Positions 43,107-51,643 of a DNA stretch of 64,000 nt are shown piece after piece; position 1 is the stretch's first letter, and every line of letters starts with the position of its first letter. The notes under the pieces are model-generated. The model was not told where the DNA came from. It saw only the letters and a program-made list of their open reading frames with translations, and did not search any database. Source of the stretch: Alphaproteobacteria bacterium. GTDB lineage: Bacteria > Pseudomonadota > Alphaproteobacteria > Micropepsales > Micropepsaceae. The position numbers were made by a program, and so were the translations under genes. Where the stretch lies: positions 1-64,000 of the forward strand of contig JAFKFG010000012.1 of the NCBI GenBank assembly GCA_017307355.1, written 5' to 3'.

Positions 43107-45839
43107 GTGATCACTATCAAAACATCTCTGTTGGTCGGCGTTTCAGCCGTTTCTCTTGCCATCACAGCTGTTCCGGCCTGGGCGCAGAGTGCCGGAAAAT
43201 CCGAATCCGAAACAGTCATCGTCACCGGTACCCGCGTTCAAGGCATGACGGCCGCCGACAGTGCCGCGCCTGTGATGGTACTCGGCAGCGATGCGTTGAA
43301 GCAGGGCACGGGTTCGACCGACCTGCGCAACGCCGTGGCCCAGATGGTGCCGTCCTTCACCGCGCAGCAACGCGGCGGCGATCTCGGCAATATGACGTTG
43401 TCGGCCGCGCTGCGCGGCCTTTCGCCCAACGACACGCTGGTTCTGGTGAACGGCCACCGCCGCCATGGCACCGCGAATTTGCAGGTATCTGCAAGCGGCT
43501 TTACCGGCGGCGGTGCGTCGCCCGATATTTCCCTGATCCCCCAGAACGCGATCGACCATGTCGAAGTCCTGCTCGACGGCGCGGCCGCGCAGTACGGCAC
43601 GGACGCAATCGGCGGCGTGGTCAATATCATCCTCAAGAAGAAATCGTCGGGCGGCATCTTCGAGGCCGATACTGGTCAATATTATGCCGGCGACGGGCAG
43701 AGCTACGATTTTTCCTTCAATATGGGCATGCCCCTATTCGACAAGGGGTTTGTCAATGTCACGATCGACAAGAAATTCAACGGTTGGACGCAGCGGGGCG
43801 GTGCCGACAGCCGGTTGAAGACGGCGACGGGCGACACGGTGCCCACGGGCACAATCGGCCCCATCAATCCCGTGACCGGCGTGGTGCCCTGTTCCGGTGG
43901 CAACTGCCTCGACCCAAACCTGATAACCAATCTTTATCGCTATCCTCGCAGCAATGCGAATTACGGCAATGCCGAGGCCCAGACGACGATGGGTCTTCTC
44001 AACGCGGGATATGATTTCAGCGATCAGGTTCAGTTCTATGCCTTCGGCAGCATTGCGCATCGCTTCTCCATCACGCATGAAGGCAACCGCTTGCCCAATC
44101 AGACACTGGCCACGCCGGGCTCCAACCAGCCATGCAGCGCAACCAATCGTCAGGGCTACAACACAGCACTGACGGCGACTGGGTCTCCTGCCTGCGCCAT
44201 CGGCATCGGCGGCGGCACCACCGCGCTGGGCAATAACGGTCTCAACGATAACGGCCTGGTGATATCGAGCGGGCTGGCCGGCACGGTCTTCACGCCTGGC
44301 GAACTGATCTTCTACCCCAACGGACAGATCACGTCGGAAGTGATCAAGCAGGACGATTATCAGTACAATACCGGGATGAAGTTCGCTGTCCTGGGCTGGG
44401 ATGTCGATGCCAATATCGGCTACGGCAAGGATATCGATAACATCTACACCTGGGGATCCGCCGTTAAGACGCTGTACCTGGATACCCACACCACGCCCAG
44501 CAATTTCTATGACGGCAAGTTCACGGCATCTCAATTGACGGCAACCATCGATGCGACGCACACATACAATGTGGGCTTGGCTTCGCCGTTGACCGTGGCG
44601 GTCGGCGCGGAGGCGCGCGAAGACACTTACAGATTGGATCACGGCGAAGCCGCTTCCTATTACAAGGAGGGGCCGCAGTCTTTCCCCGGTTTCACGCCCA
44701 GCGATGCCGGCAGCCATAGCCGCAAGAACTACGCCGGCTATATAGACCTGGCCGTCGCGCCGATCGAAGAATTGCAGATCGACATCGCGGGCCGCTTCGA
44801 GCATTACACGGACTTCGGCGATGCGAAGATCGGCAAGATCACGGCCCGTTACGATATCATGCCGCAACTCGCCATACGCGGTACCATCGCAACCGGATTC
44901 CGCGCGCCTACGCCGGCGGAGGAATATTATACCGCGACCAATGTCTCTCCCAGTTCTGCCATCGTGCAGCTCCCGGCAAATTCCGCGGCCGCCAAGGTGC
45001 TGGGACTGCCCAACCTCAAGCCGGAAATATCGACCAGCTACAGCCTGGGTCTGGTCGCCCATCCGCTGGACGATCTCAGCCTGACGGTTGATGCCTATAG
45101 CATCACTTTGGGCGACCGCATCGTGGCGTCGGGCCGGGTTTATAGCCAGGGCGGCGCCATCAACACGCCGCTGGTCAATGACGCCATCCGCGTGGCGGGC
45201 AATGTTCTTGATCAGACATCGGTTCAGAACGGCGTTACCGCCTTCCTGAACGGGTTGGATACCCTGACGCAAGGGATCGACGTGACCGCCAATTATCCCA
45301 CCGATTTCGGCGATTATGGACTGGTGAATTGGACGCTGGCCGGAAACTTCAACAACACATCCATCTCATCGGTCGTGCCGCCGCCGCAGGTGCTGCTGGC
45401 GTCCAACCCCGGCGCGACCTTCTTCACACCGCTCACGCTTTACAATTTCAGGCACTCCACTCCCAACATGAAGATCGGCTTGACGGCGAACTGGTCTCTG
45501 GATGCCTTCGGCTTCACCGTGAGAGAGACCTATTATGGTCCGTTGCACAATTTGCTATCGCCGAATGGCGGGCTGCCTTACTACAATGCCAGCCAGTCCG
45601 ATGTCGGTCTTACGGATCTGGAAGCCCGATACAGCATTACCGAGGGCCTGCAGTTGGCGGTCGGGAGCAACAATATCTTCAATATCCATCCGGGGACGCA
45701 CCCCTATGTGTCGCTCACGCCCAACGCCAGCGGTCAGACGCCGCTGACGGATAACGGCAATATCATTGGAGGACCGAACTATGCCGTCTGGGATCCCAAT
45801 GGCGGCTATTATTACGCGCGCGTGACGTACAATTTCTGA
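43107..45839 (+). CDS. TonB-dependent outer-membrane receptor
   Basis: 910 residues from GTG at 43107 with AGAGGGG eight bases upstream. A TTG at 43041 behind GGAGGAGG would add 22 basic residues and remains possible. The signal peptide ends near residue 27 (PAWAQ); the plug starts with ETVIVTGTRVQGMTAAD and has LVLVNGHRRHG and VEVLLDGAAAQYGTDAIGG, followed by a 22-strand type barrel ending in Phe (YYARVTYNF). The substrate is not evident. Lying behind the glycine riboswitch and ahead of a dipeptidase suggests uptake of peptides or glycine conjugates. Confidence 0.9.
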   Translation: MITIKTSLLVGVSAVSLAITAVPAWAQSAGKSESETVIVTGTRVQGMTAADSAAPVMVLGSDALKQGTGSTDLRNAVAQMVPSFTAQQRGGDLGNMTLSAALRGLSPNDTLVLVNGHRRHGTANLQVSASGFTGGGASPDISLIPQNAIDHVEVLLDGAAAQYGTDAIGGVVNIILKKKSSGGIFEADTGQYYAGDGQSYDFSFNMGMPLFDKGFVNVTIDKKFNGWTQRGGADSRLKTATGDTVPTGTIGPINPVTGVVPCSGGNCLDPNLITNLYRYPRSNANYGNAEAQTTMGLLNAGYDFSDQVQFYAFGSIAHRFSITHEGNRLPNQTLATPGSNQPCSATNRQGYNTALTATGSPACAIGIGGGTTALGNNGLNDNGLVISSGLAGTVFTPGELIFYPNGQITSEVIKQDDYQYNTGMKFAVLGWDVDANIGYGKDIDNIYTWGSAVKTLYLDTHTTPSNFYDGKFTASQLTATIDATHTYNVGLASPLTVAVGAEAREDTYRLDHGEAASYYKEGPQSFPGFTPSDAGSHSRKNYAGYIDLAVAPIEELQIDIAGRFEHYTDFGDAKIGKITARYDIMPQLAIRGTIATGFRAPTPAEEYYTATNVSPSSAIVQLPANSAAAKVLGLPNLKPEISTSYSLGLVAHPLDDLSLTVDAYSITLGDRIVASGRVYSQGGAINTPLVNDAIRVAGNVLDQTSVQNGVTAFLNGLDTLTQGIDVTANYPTDFGDYGLVNWTLAGNFNNTSISSVVPPPQVLLASNPGATFFTPLTLYNFRHSTPNMKIGLTANWSLDAFGFTVRETYYGPLHNLLSPNGGLPYYNASQSDVGLTDLEARYSITEGLQLAVGSNNIFNIHPGTHPYVSLTPNASGQTPLTDNGNIIGGPNYAVWDPNGGYYYARVTYNF

Positions 45840-45856
45840 CGGGGTTTGAATCGGTC

Positions 45857-45891
45857 CTCTTCCGGCCGGGCGCATTGCCCGGCCGGAAGAG
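45857..45891 (+). terminator. Perfect 15-base-pair hairpin between receptor and dipeptidase genes
   Basis: CTCTTCCGGCCGGGC pairs with GCCCGGCCGGAAGAG around GCATT. It has no T tract. It may lower expression of the dipeptidase relative to the receptor or protect the upstream mRNA; a factor-dependent stop is also possible. It ends 22 bases before the dipeptidase ATG. Confidence 0.55.
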
Positions 45892-45913
45892 CGACGCGCA
45901 ACGGGAGGGATCG

Positions 45914-47143
45914 ATGACATTGTCGAGACGCGCGGCGATTGCCAATGGAATGGCCGTGCTGGCGATGGCGCCGGGGCTTGCCAGGGCGGCCACGGACGCG
46001 CGGGCGCTGCATAAAAAATTGATCTGCATGGATACCCATCTGGACATGCCGGCCAATCTGGCGCGGCCGGGCTGGAACGTGATGGACCGGCATGATGTCG
46101 ATCTGGATTTCACCCAGGTGGACTATCCCCGCATGGTCGAAGGCGGATTGGATGGCGGCTTCTTTTCCATTTACACGCCGCAGGCGCCGGTGACGCCCGA
46201 AGGCATGAGCGCGATGCGCGACGCGGCGTTCCTGCGTGCCGCGGAAATCCGCGAGATGGTGGTCGCGCATCCGCAGCAATTCGAGCTTGCCTTCGTGCCC
46301 GAAGACGCGGCGCGGATCGCCGCCAAAGGCAAGATCATCGTTTTCCAGTCGATCGAGAATTCGGGCATCCTGGGCAACGACGTCACCCTGCTGCGCAGCT
46401 TCTACAAGCTGGGCGTCCGGATGGCGGGGCCGATCCACTTCCTCAACAATCAGTTGGGCGATTCCGCCACCGACAAGAAGCAATGGGGCGGGCTGTCTCC
46501 CCTGGGCAAGGACTTCGTCAAGGAGGCGAATGATCTCGGCATCGTGCTGGATGCCAGCCATTCCTCCGACGATGTCTTCGACCAGATGATGGATCTGTCC
46601 CGCACCGCGATCATCTGTTCGCATTCCGGTTGCCGGGCCATCCATGATCATCCCCGCAACCTCGACGATGCCCGGATTAAGCGGCTGGCGGCGGCGGGCA
46701 GCACCATCCAGATCAATTCCTACAACGAATATCTGGTCACGGTGCCGCCCAATCCCGATCGCGACAAGGCGCGGCGCGCCGCGTTCGGCAAGATGCGGAA
46801 CCTGGGCAGCATGCCTCCGGACCAGGCGGCCGCCGCGATGCGTGCGGTGGCGGCCGAGATGAAAGCCGTCGACAAGCAATATCCCATCCCACGGGCGGAT
46901 TTCGAAGAATATATGAAGCATGTGATGCACGCGCTGGACCTGGTCGGCCCGGATCATGTGGGCGTGGGCGCCGATTGGGACGGCGGCGGCGGCGTGACCG
47001 GCATGAATGATGTGACATCCATTCCGAAAATCACGGAACGGCTGGTCAAGGCCGGATATACCGAGGCGCAGCTATCGAATTTCTGGAGCGGCAACGCCCT
47101 GCGCGTGCTGGGCAAGGCGCACGAGGCCCGGCGGCAGGCATGA
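45914..47143 (+). CDS. M19 membrane dipeptidase (renal dipeptidase family)
   Basis: 409 residues from ATG at 45914 behind GGGAGGGA. It has a Tat- or Sec-like signal (SRRAAIANGMAVLAMAPGLA). The binuclear-zinc ligands are present: His and Asp in DTHLDMP, Glu in QSIEN, His in DASHSS and HSGCRAIHDHPRN, Asp in GVGADWDGG. Family members cleave dipeptides, including Cys-Gly and Xaa-D-amino acid. With the glycine riboswitch upstream of the preceding receptor gene, release of glycine from imported dipeptides is an attractive role. A convergent terminator follows. Confidence 0.88.
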   Translation: MTLSRRAAIANGMAVLAMAPGLARAATDARALHKKLICMDTHLDMPANLARPGWNVMDRHDVDLDFTQVDYPRMVEGGLDGGFFSIYTPQAPVTPEGMSAMRDAAFLRAAEIREMVVAHPQQFELAFVPEDAARIAAKGKIIVFQSIENSGILGNDVTLLRSFYKLGVRMAGPIHFLNNQLGDSATDKKQWGGLSPLGKDFVKEANDLGIVLDASHSSDDVFDQMMDLSRTAIICSHSGCRAIHDHPRNLDDARIKRLAAAGSTIQINSYNEYLVTVPPNPDRDKARRAAFGKMRNLGSMPPDQAAAAMRAVAAEMKAVDKQYPIPRADFEEYMKHVMHALDLVGPDHVGVGADWDGGGGVTGMNDVTSIPKITERLVKAGYTEAQLSNFWSGNALRVLGKAHEARRQA

Positions 47144-47144
47144 T

Positions 47145-47171
47145 CATTCCCGGTCGCTGCGGCCGGGAATG
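47145..47171. terminator. Hairpin between convergent dipeptidase and M28 genes
   Basis: CATTCCCGGTC pairs with GGCCGGGAATG over eleven positions (one T-G) around GCTGC. It starts two bases after the dipeptidase stop and ends seven before the M28 stop, so it may serve both genes. Confidence 0.6.
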
Positions 47172-47177
47172 CCCAAA

Positions 47178-48851
47178 CTATTTCCGCTGCTTGTCGCGCG
47201 CCGCCCGGAATTCGCTGTCGGGATACCAGTTGGGCCATTCCGTGCTGTTGGCCAGCGCCGTGCCCGCGATGTAGAGCGCCTTGGTGTCCTCGGTGGGATT
47301 GGTGAGGTTCCAATCCGCCCGCCATTCGTCGCTCACCTGATGATAGCGATGCGCGTCATAATCGTCCGCCAGCTTCAAGCCGGCCGCCGTGCCGCCCTTG
47401 ACCAGATCATGTCCGCCATTGGGCGAGATCGCCGGGATACCCTGTTTCGCCAAGCTGAAATGATCCGAGCGGAAGAAATGGCCTTTCTCCGGCTCGCGGT
47501 CCGGCGACAGCACGCGGTGCTGCGTGGCCAGCGCCTTCTTGAGTACATCCTCCAGCTCGGACTGCCCGGTGCCGGGCGCTTCCATGTCGCGGGCGAGGGG
47601 ACTGGGGCCGTCGGCATCGATATTGAACACGCCCACGATATGGCTTTTCGGCCAAAGCGGATGTTCCGCGAAATATTCCGACCCCAGCAGGCCCTGTTCC
47701 TCCAGTGTCCAGAAGGCGAAGGCGATGGAGCGCTGAGGCTGCTTGTCATGGGCGAATTTCTCCGCCAGCTCCAGCGTCTGCGCCACGCCCGTGCCGTTAT
47801 CGACGGCGCCATTGAAAATCTTATCGGGCCCGGGCGCGGCATCGTTGCGCCCCAGATGATCCCAATGGCCCGAAAGGATCACCACATCGTCCGGATTCTT
47901 CGCGCCGCGGATCACGCCCACCACATTGCGGGTCTTAAGGCTGGTGACCGTCGAATGGGCAGTCACGTCCAGGCTTTCGCCTTTCATGGCCACGGCTTTG
48001 AATCCGGGCTTGTTGGCGGCGGCCTTGAGCGCGGCATAATCGAGGCCGGCGCGGGAAAACAGAGTCTTGGCGGTATCCAGGGTCATCCAGCCCTGGATCG
48101 GCAGCATGGATTTGTTCTTGTCGGCCGCGTCCAGCCACAATTTGGCGCCGGAGTTGGAGCTGCGCACCACCTGCCAGCCATAGGCGGCGGGCTTGGTCTC
48201 ATGGACGATGATCGCCGCGGCGGCACCCTGGCGGGCGGCTTCCTCATATTTATAGGTCCAGCGGCCGTAATAGGTCATGGCGCTGCCCTTGAAGAATTTC
48301 GGATCGGGCTTGGCGTCCTCGTTCCCCGGATCGTTGATCAGGATGACGACCGTCTTTCCCTTCACATCGACGCCGGCATAGTCGTTCCATTTATATTCGG
48401 GCGCGACCACGCCGTAACCGACGAACACCAGGCCGGCGTTCTTCACCGTCACATCGGGGCCGGAAAATTGCGGCGTCCAATAGACCACATCCTCGGCGAA
48501 TTTGGGGGAGAGCTTTCCTTTGGGCGTGGAAATGGCGAACTGGGACTTGCCGCTTTCCACCGCGATCGAGACGGCGGGCACGGGCTGGAAATAGCTGCCC
48601 TGATTGGCGGGCGCGATGCCCAGGCGCTTGAGCTCGTCGGCGATCCAGGCGGCGGCCGCTTCGCCCGCCGCCGTGCCGGGGCCCCGGCCTTCGAACGCGT
48701 CGTCGGAGATCGCGCGCACCCGCGCCGAAATATCCGCCGCCGATATCTCCGGCGCAGTCTGGGGATGGGCGGGATAGGAGGCGCCTTGCGCGGCGCCCGC
48801 AAGCAACAGGACGGTCAACGAAAGGATGGTGGCTTTCACGATGGACCTCAT
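47178..48851 (-). CDS. Secreted M28 metallopeptidase (canonical active site)
   Basis: 557 residues from ATG at 48851; a GTG at 48839 behind ATGAGG is an equally good start. A signal peptide ends near residue 23. A PA domain precedes the M28 domain: LSGHWDHLG carries the first His and Asp, DNGTGVAQTLELAE the bridging Asp, and FWTLEEQGLLGSEYF the Glu-Glu pair that the other two M28-like genes in this window lack. It should be an active aminopeptidase of the periplasm or surface. Confidence 0.9.
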   Translation of the reverse strand: MRSIVKATILSLTVLLLAGAAQGASYPAHPQTAPEISAADISARVRAISDDAFEGRGPGTAAGEAAAAWIADELKRLGIAPANQGSYFQPVPAVSIAVESGKSQFAISTPKGKLSPKFAEDVVYWTPQFSGPDVTVKNAGLVFVGYGVVAPEYKWNDYAGVDVKGKTVVILINDPGNEDAKPDPKFFKGSAMTYYGRWTYKYEEAARQGAAAAIIVHETKPAAYGWQVVRSSNSGAKLWLDAADKNKSMLPIQGWMTLDTAKTLFSRAGLDYAALKAAANKPGFKAVAMKGESLDVTAHSTVTSLKTRNVVGVIRGAKNPDDVVILSGHWDHLGRNDAAPGPDKIFNGAVDNGTGVAQTLELAEKFAHDKQPQRSIAFAFWTLEEQGLLGSEYFAEHPLWPKSHIVGVFNIDADGPSPLARDMEAPGTGQSELEDVLKKALATQHRVLSPDREPEKGHFFRSDHFSLAKQGIPAISPNGGHDLVKGGTAAGLKLADDYDAHRYHQVSDEWRADWNLTNPTEDTKALYIAGTALANSTEWPNWYPDSEFRAARDKQRK

Positions 48852-48898
48852 TTCCAGCCGGCGGGCCAGCATAGCAAAACAGATCGGCCGATCCAGCA

Positions 48899-49549
48899 TC
48901 AGTGCGGCTGGGCCATCAATTCGGTCCAGCCCGTCCAGATGATCTGAAGGCCGATGCACAGAAGAATGAAGGCGGACAGCCGCACCACCACATTGGTGCC
49001 GCTGGGGCCCAGTTTGGACACCGTGCCCTCCGCGAAGCGGTAGCAAAGATAGATCGTCACCGAGATGGCAATGATCCCGGCGAGCGCGGCCGAGCCGAGT
49101 TCCAGCAGTTGCGGCAGATGGGCGGAACTGGGCCGCTGGCTTCCCAGCGCGATCGCCGCCGAAATCGATCCCGGGCCGACCGTGAGCGGCATGGTGTAGG
49201 GATAAAATGTGTCAAGCGGCTTGGAGGGCAGGCTGGCCGCGGCGGCATCGCCGTCGGCGCTGGCGCCGGAATTGAGCAATTGCCAACCGAAGGCGGACAC
49301 CACCAGGCCGCCGCCGATCCGCACCACCGGCAGGCTGATGCCGAAAAATTCCAGCACATGCGATCCCACCAGCAGGGAGGCCAAGAGCAGGAAGAAACTG
49401 TTGATCGCCACCCGCCCGGCAAGGGCATTGCGCTCCTTTTCGCTGCGAAAGCGGGTGAGGCCCAGAAAAAGCGGCGCGCAACCGACGGGATTGATGATGG
49501 GAAACAGGGTGGCGAAGCAAAGCAGGAACGTGTTGGCGAAGCTGTTCAT
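48899..49549 (-). CDS. MarC-family integral membrane protein
   Basis: 216 residues with six predicted membrane segments, starting FANTFLLCFATLFPIINPVG (here split by eye), and the family pattern VVRIGGGLVVSAFGWQLL and PLTVGPGSISAAIALGS. MarC proteins were once linked to antibiotic resistance, but transport activity is not established. It follows the M28 gene start by 48 bases on the same strand. Confidence 0.88.
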   Translation of the reverse strand: MNSFANTFLLCFATLFPIINPVGCAPLFLGLTRFRSEKERNALAGRVAINSFFLLLASLLVGSHVLEFFGISLPVVRIGGGLVVSAFGWQLLNSGASADGDAAAASLPSKPLDTFYPYTMPLTVGPGSISAAIALGSQRPSSAHLPQLLELGSAALAGIIAISVTIYLCYRFAEGTVSKLGPSGTNVVVRLSAFILLCIGLQIIWTGWTELMAQPH

Positions 49550-49701
49550 CGGGACCCCGTTCGTGCCTTCAGACTAGCGCCACGGGGAAGGACCGGCAAA
49601 CCGGGTCCGGCTTTGAAATTGCGATCCGCCACCGCCTTGGCTAGGGTGTCCGCCGTTCGTGCGCGCCGCGCATCGATCGAACCAGCCCGAAAGGAATTGC
49701 C

Positions 49702-50223
49702 ATGCCGCATCTTCTTCGCACTGCCATCGCCGGAGTTGCCGTCGCCACGCTGACCTTGGCTCCGGTTCAGGCCGCGACCGGCAACCTGATCGGCACTGGG
49801 GGCGCCGCGCGGGGCACCATCACCGTGACCGCCGCGCCCAAAGGCGTGATCCTGCGGGTGGAAGCCACCGGATTGTCGCCGGGATGGCACGGCGTGCATT
49901 TCCACGAAAAGGGTGATTGCAGCGATCCCAAATTCACCAGCGCGGGCGCGCATGTCCATTCCGCCACGCCCGTGACCCATGGATTGCTGAACGCGGCCGC
50001 CAACGACGCGGGCGATCTGCCGAACATCCATGTGGGCGCCGACGGCACCGCCACGGTGGAGCTCTATTCCACGTTGGTCTCGCTCAGCGGCGGCGATGCC
50101 GCGCGTCCCGCCTTGATGGACGCCGACGGCGCGGCGCTGGTGATCCATGCCAATCCCGACGATTACACCACCCAGCCGATCGGCGGCGCCGGCGACCGCG
50201 TGGCTTGCGCGGTGATCCACTGA
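49702..50223 (+). CDS. sodC: Cu/Zn superoxide dismutase, periplasmic
   Basis: 173 residues. The signal peptide ends near residue 24 (APVQA). Metal sites: HGVHFHEKGDC (two His, first Cys), AHVHSATPVTHG (bridging and zinc His), VIHANPDDY (last copper His) and RVACAVIH (second Cys). It converts periplasmic superoxide to hydrogen peroxide. It is followed after three bases by the free-methionine-sulfoxide reductase gene, so the pair is an oxidative-stress unit. Confidence 0.93.
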   Translation: MPHLLRTAIAGVAVATLTLAPVQAATGNLIGTGGAARGTITVTAAPKGVILRVEATGLSPGWHGVHFHEKGDCSDPKFTSAGAHVHSATPVTHGLLNAAANDAGDLPNIHVGADGTATVELYSTLVSLSGGDAARPALMDADGAALVIHANPDDYTTQPIGGAGDRVACAVIH

Positions 50224-50226
50224 ACG

Positions 50227-50718
50227 ATGTTCGACCTCAAGCCGATATCGTCCGTCAACGTCGATGATCTTTATGCGGAAATCGCCCAGCAGCTGACGGG
50301 CCTGCTGGCGGGCGAACGCGACGGGATCGCCAACGCCGCCAACATGTCGGCATTGATTTTCACGTCGCTTCCCGACCTCAACTGGGCGGGATTTTATTTC
50401 CTGCAAGGCGACACGCTGGTGCTGGGCCCATTCCAAGGGCGGCCCGCCTGCGTGCGGATCGAGATGGGCAAGGGTGTCTGCGGCACGGCGGCGGCGACGC
50501 GCCAGACCCAGCGCGTGAGGGACGTCAATGACTTTCCGGGCCACATCGCCTGCGATGCGGCTTCGCGGTCCGAACTGGTGGTGCCGCTGATTCATGAAGG
50601 GCGGGTGATCGGCGTGCTGGATCTGGACAGTCCCATCCCGGCCCGCTTCACCCAAAAAGATCAGGACGGGATCGAGAGCCTGGCCGGGATCTTCATGGCG
50701 GGCAGCAGCTTTGCATAA
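50227..50718 (+). CDS. msrC: Free methionine-(R)-sulfoxide reductase (GAF domain)
   Basis: 163 residues, a single GAF domain. The three reactive Cys lie in ACVRIEMGKGVCGTAA and HIACDAASRSELVVPL, as in the fRMsr family; LNWAGFYFLQGDTLVLGPF is the other signature. It reduces free Met-R-sulfoxide in the cytoplasm with thioredoxin-like donors. It sits directly after sodC. Confidence 0.92.
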   Translation: MFDLKPISSVNVDDLYAEIAQQLTGLLAGERDGIANAANMSALIFTSLPDLNWAGFYFLQGDTLVLGPFQGRPACVRIEMGKGVCGTAAATRQTQRVRDVNDFPGHIACDAASRSELVVPLIHEGRVIGVLDLDSPIPARFTQKDQDGIESLAGIFMAGSSFA

Positions 50719-50796
50719 AATGCGCTTGGCCGGCCGGCCACGGTCCGGGATCATCCGCGCGATGCGGATTGCAATATCGTAGAACAGGGTAGAGGC

Positions 50797-51495
50797 ATGT
50801 CGCAGAAAGTCATCGGATTGATCGGCGGCATGAGCTGGGAGAGCTCGTCCGAATATTATCGCATCATCAATCAGTCGGTGCGGGAGAAGTTGGGCGGATT
50901 GCGCTCGGCCCGCTGCCTGATGTGGTCGTTCGATTTCGGCGAGATCGAGGCTTTGCAGCATGCGGGCCGCTGGGACGATGCCACGGCGCTGATGATCGAT
51001 GCGGCGCAGCGGCTGGAACGGGGCGGCGCCGATTTCTTTTTGATCTGCACCAACACCATGCACCGCATGGCCGATTCCGTGCAGGCCGCGGTTCGGATTC
51101 CTCTGCTGCATATCGCCGATCCGACGGCGGAACGGATCAAGGCGCGGGGGCTCACGAAGGTGGGCCTGTTGGGGACTGCTTTCACCATGGAACAGGATTT
51201 TTACAAAGGCCGGCTCAAGGACAAGTTCGGCCTGGACGTGCTGGTGCCGGAGGCGGAAGACCGCGCCACCGTGCATCGCATTATATATGACGAGCTGGTG
51301 CAGGGCCGGGTCGAATCCCGGTCGCGCGACGCCTATCGCAAGATCATTGCCCGCCTGATCGAACGCGGCGCCGAGGCGGTGATCCTGGGCTGTACCGAGA
51401 TCATGCTTCTGGTGAAGCCGGAAGACAGTGCCGTTCCCTTGTTCGACACCACCTTCATCCATGCCGAAGCGGCGGTCGAACGCGCGCTTTCATAA
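50797..51495 (+). CDS. Aspartate/glutamate racemase family (YgeA-like)
   Basis: 232 residues. The family start IGLIGGMSWESSSEYY is typical. The first catalytic motif reads CTNTMH, with Thr in the position of the first Cys of aspartate racemases, while the second, ILGCTEI, keeps its Cys. The same substitution is typical of the E. coli YgeA broad-specificity amino-acid racemase. It interconverts L- and D-amino acids, probably for D-amino acid use or for wall metabolism. Confidence 0.85.
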   Translation: MSQKVIGLIGGMSWESSSEYYRIINQSVREKLGGLRSARCLMWSFDFGEIEALQHAGRWDDATALMIDAAQRLERGGADFFLICTNTMHRMADSVQAAVRIPLLHIADPTAERIKARGLTKVGLLGTAFTMEQDFYKGRLKDKFGLDVLVPEAEDRATVHRIIYDELVQGRVESRSRDAYRKIIARLIERGAEAVILGCTEIMLLVKPEDSAVPLFDTTFIHAEAAVERALS

Positions 51496-51555
51496 CGCCG
51501 CGGTTCATCGATAGTCCCGCGCCATCCGTCGAAAAGCCGGCCGCCGGCGGCATTT

Positions 51556-51570
51556 CCGACAATATGTCGG
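51556..51570. promoter_or_regulatory. 6-3-6 inverted repeat before the desaturase gene
   Basis: CCGACA-ATA-TGTCGG is a perfect inverted repeat, 74 bases before the GTG at 51644. It may be the operator of a TetR-type repressor of the desaturase. Confidence 0.35.
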
Positions 51571-51643
51571 TGGGTCTGATATTTTTGCCGCTTTGGCGCC
51601 GAATCCACGCTATAGCGGAGCCGATTTCCCCAAGCAGGTCATT

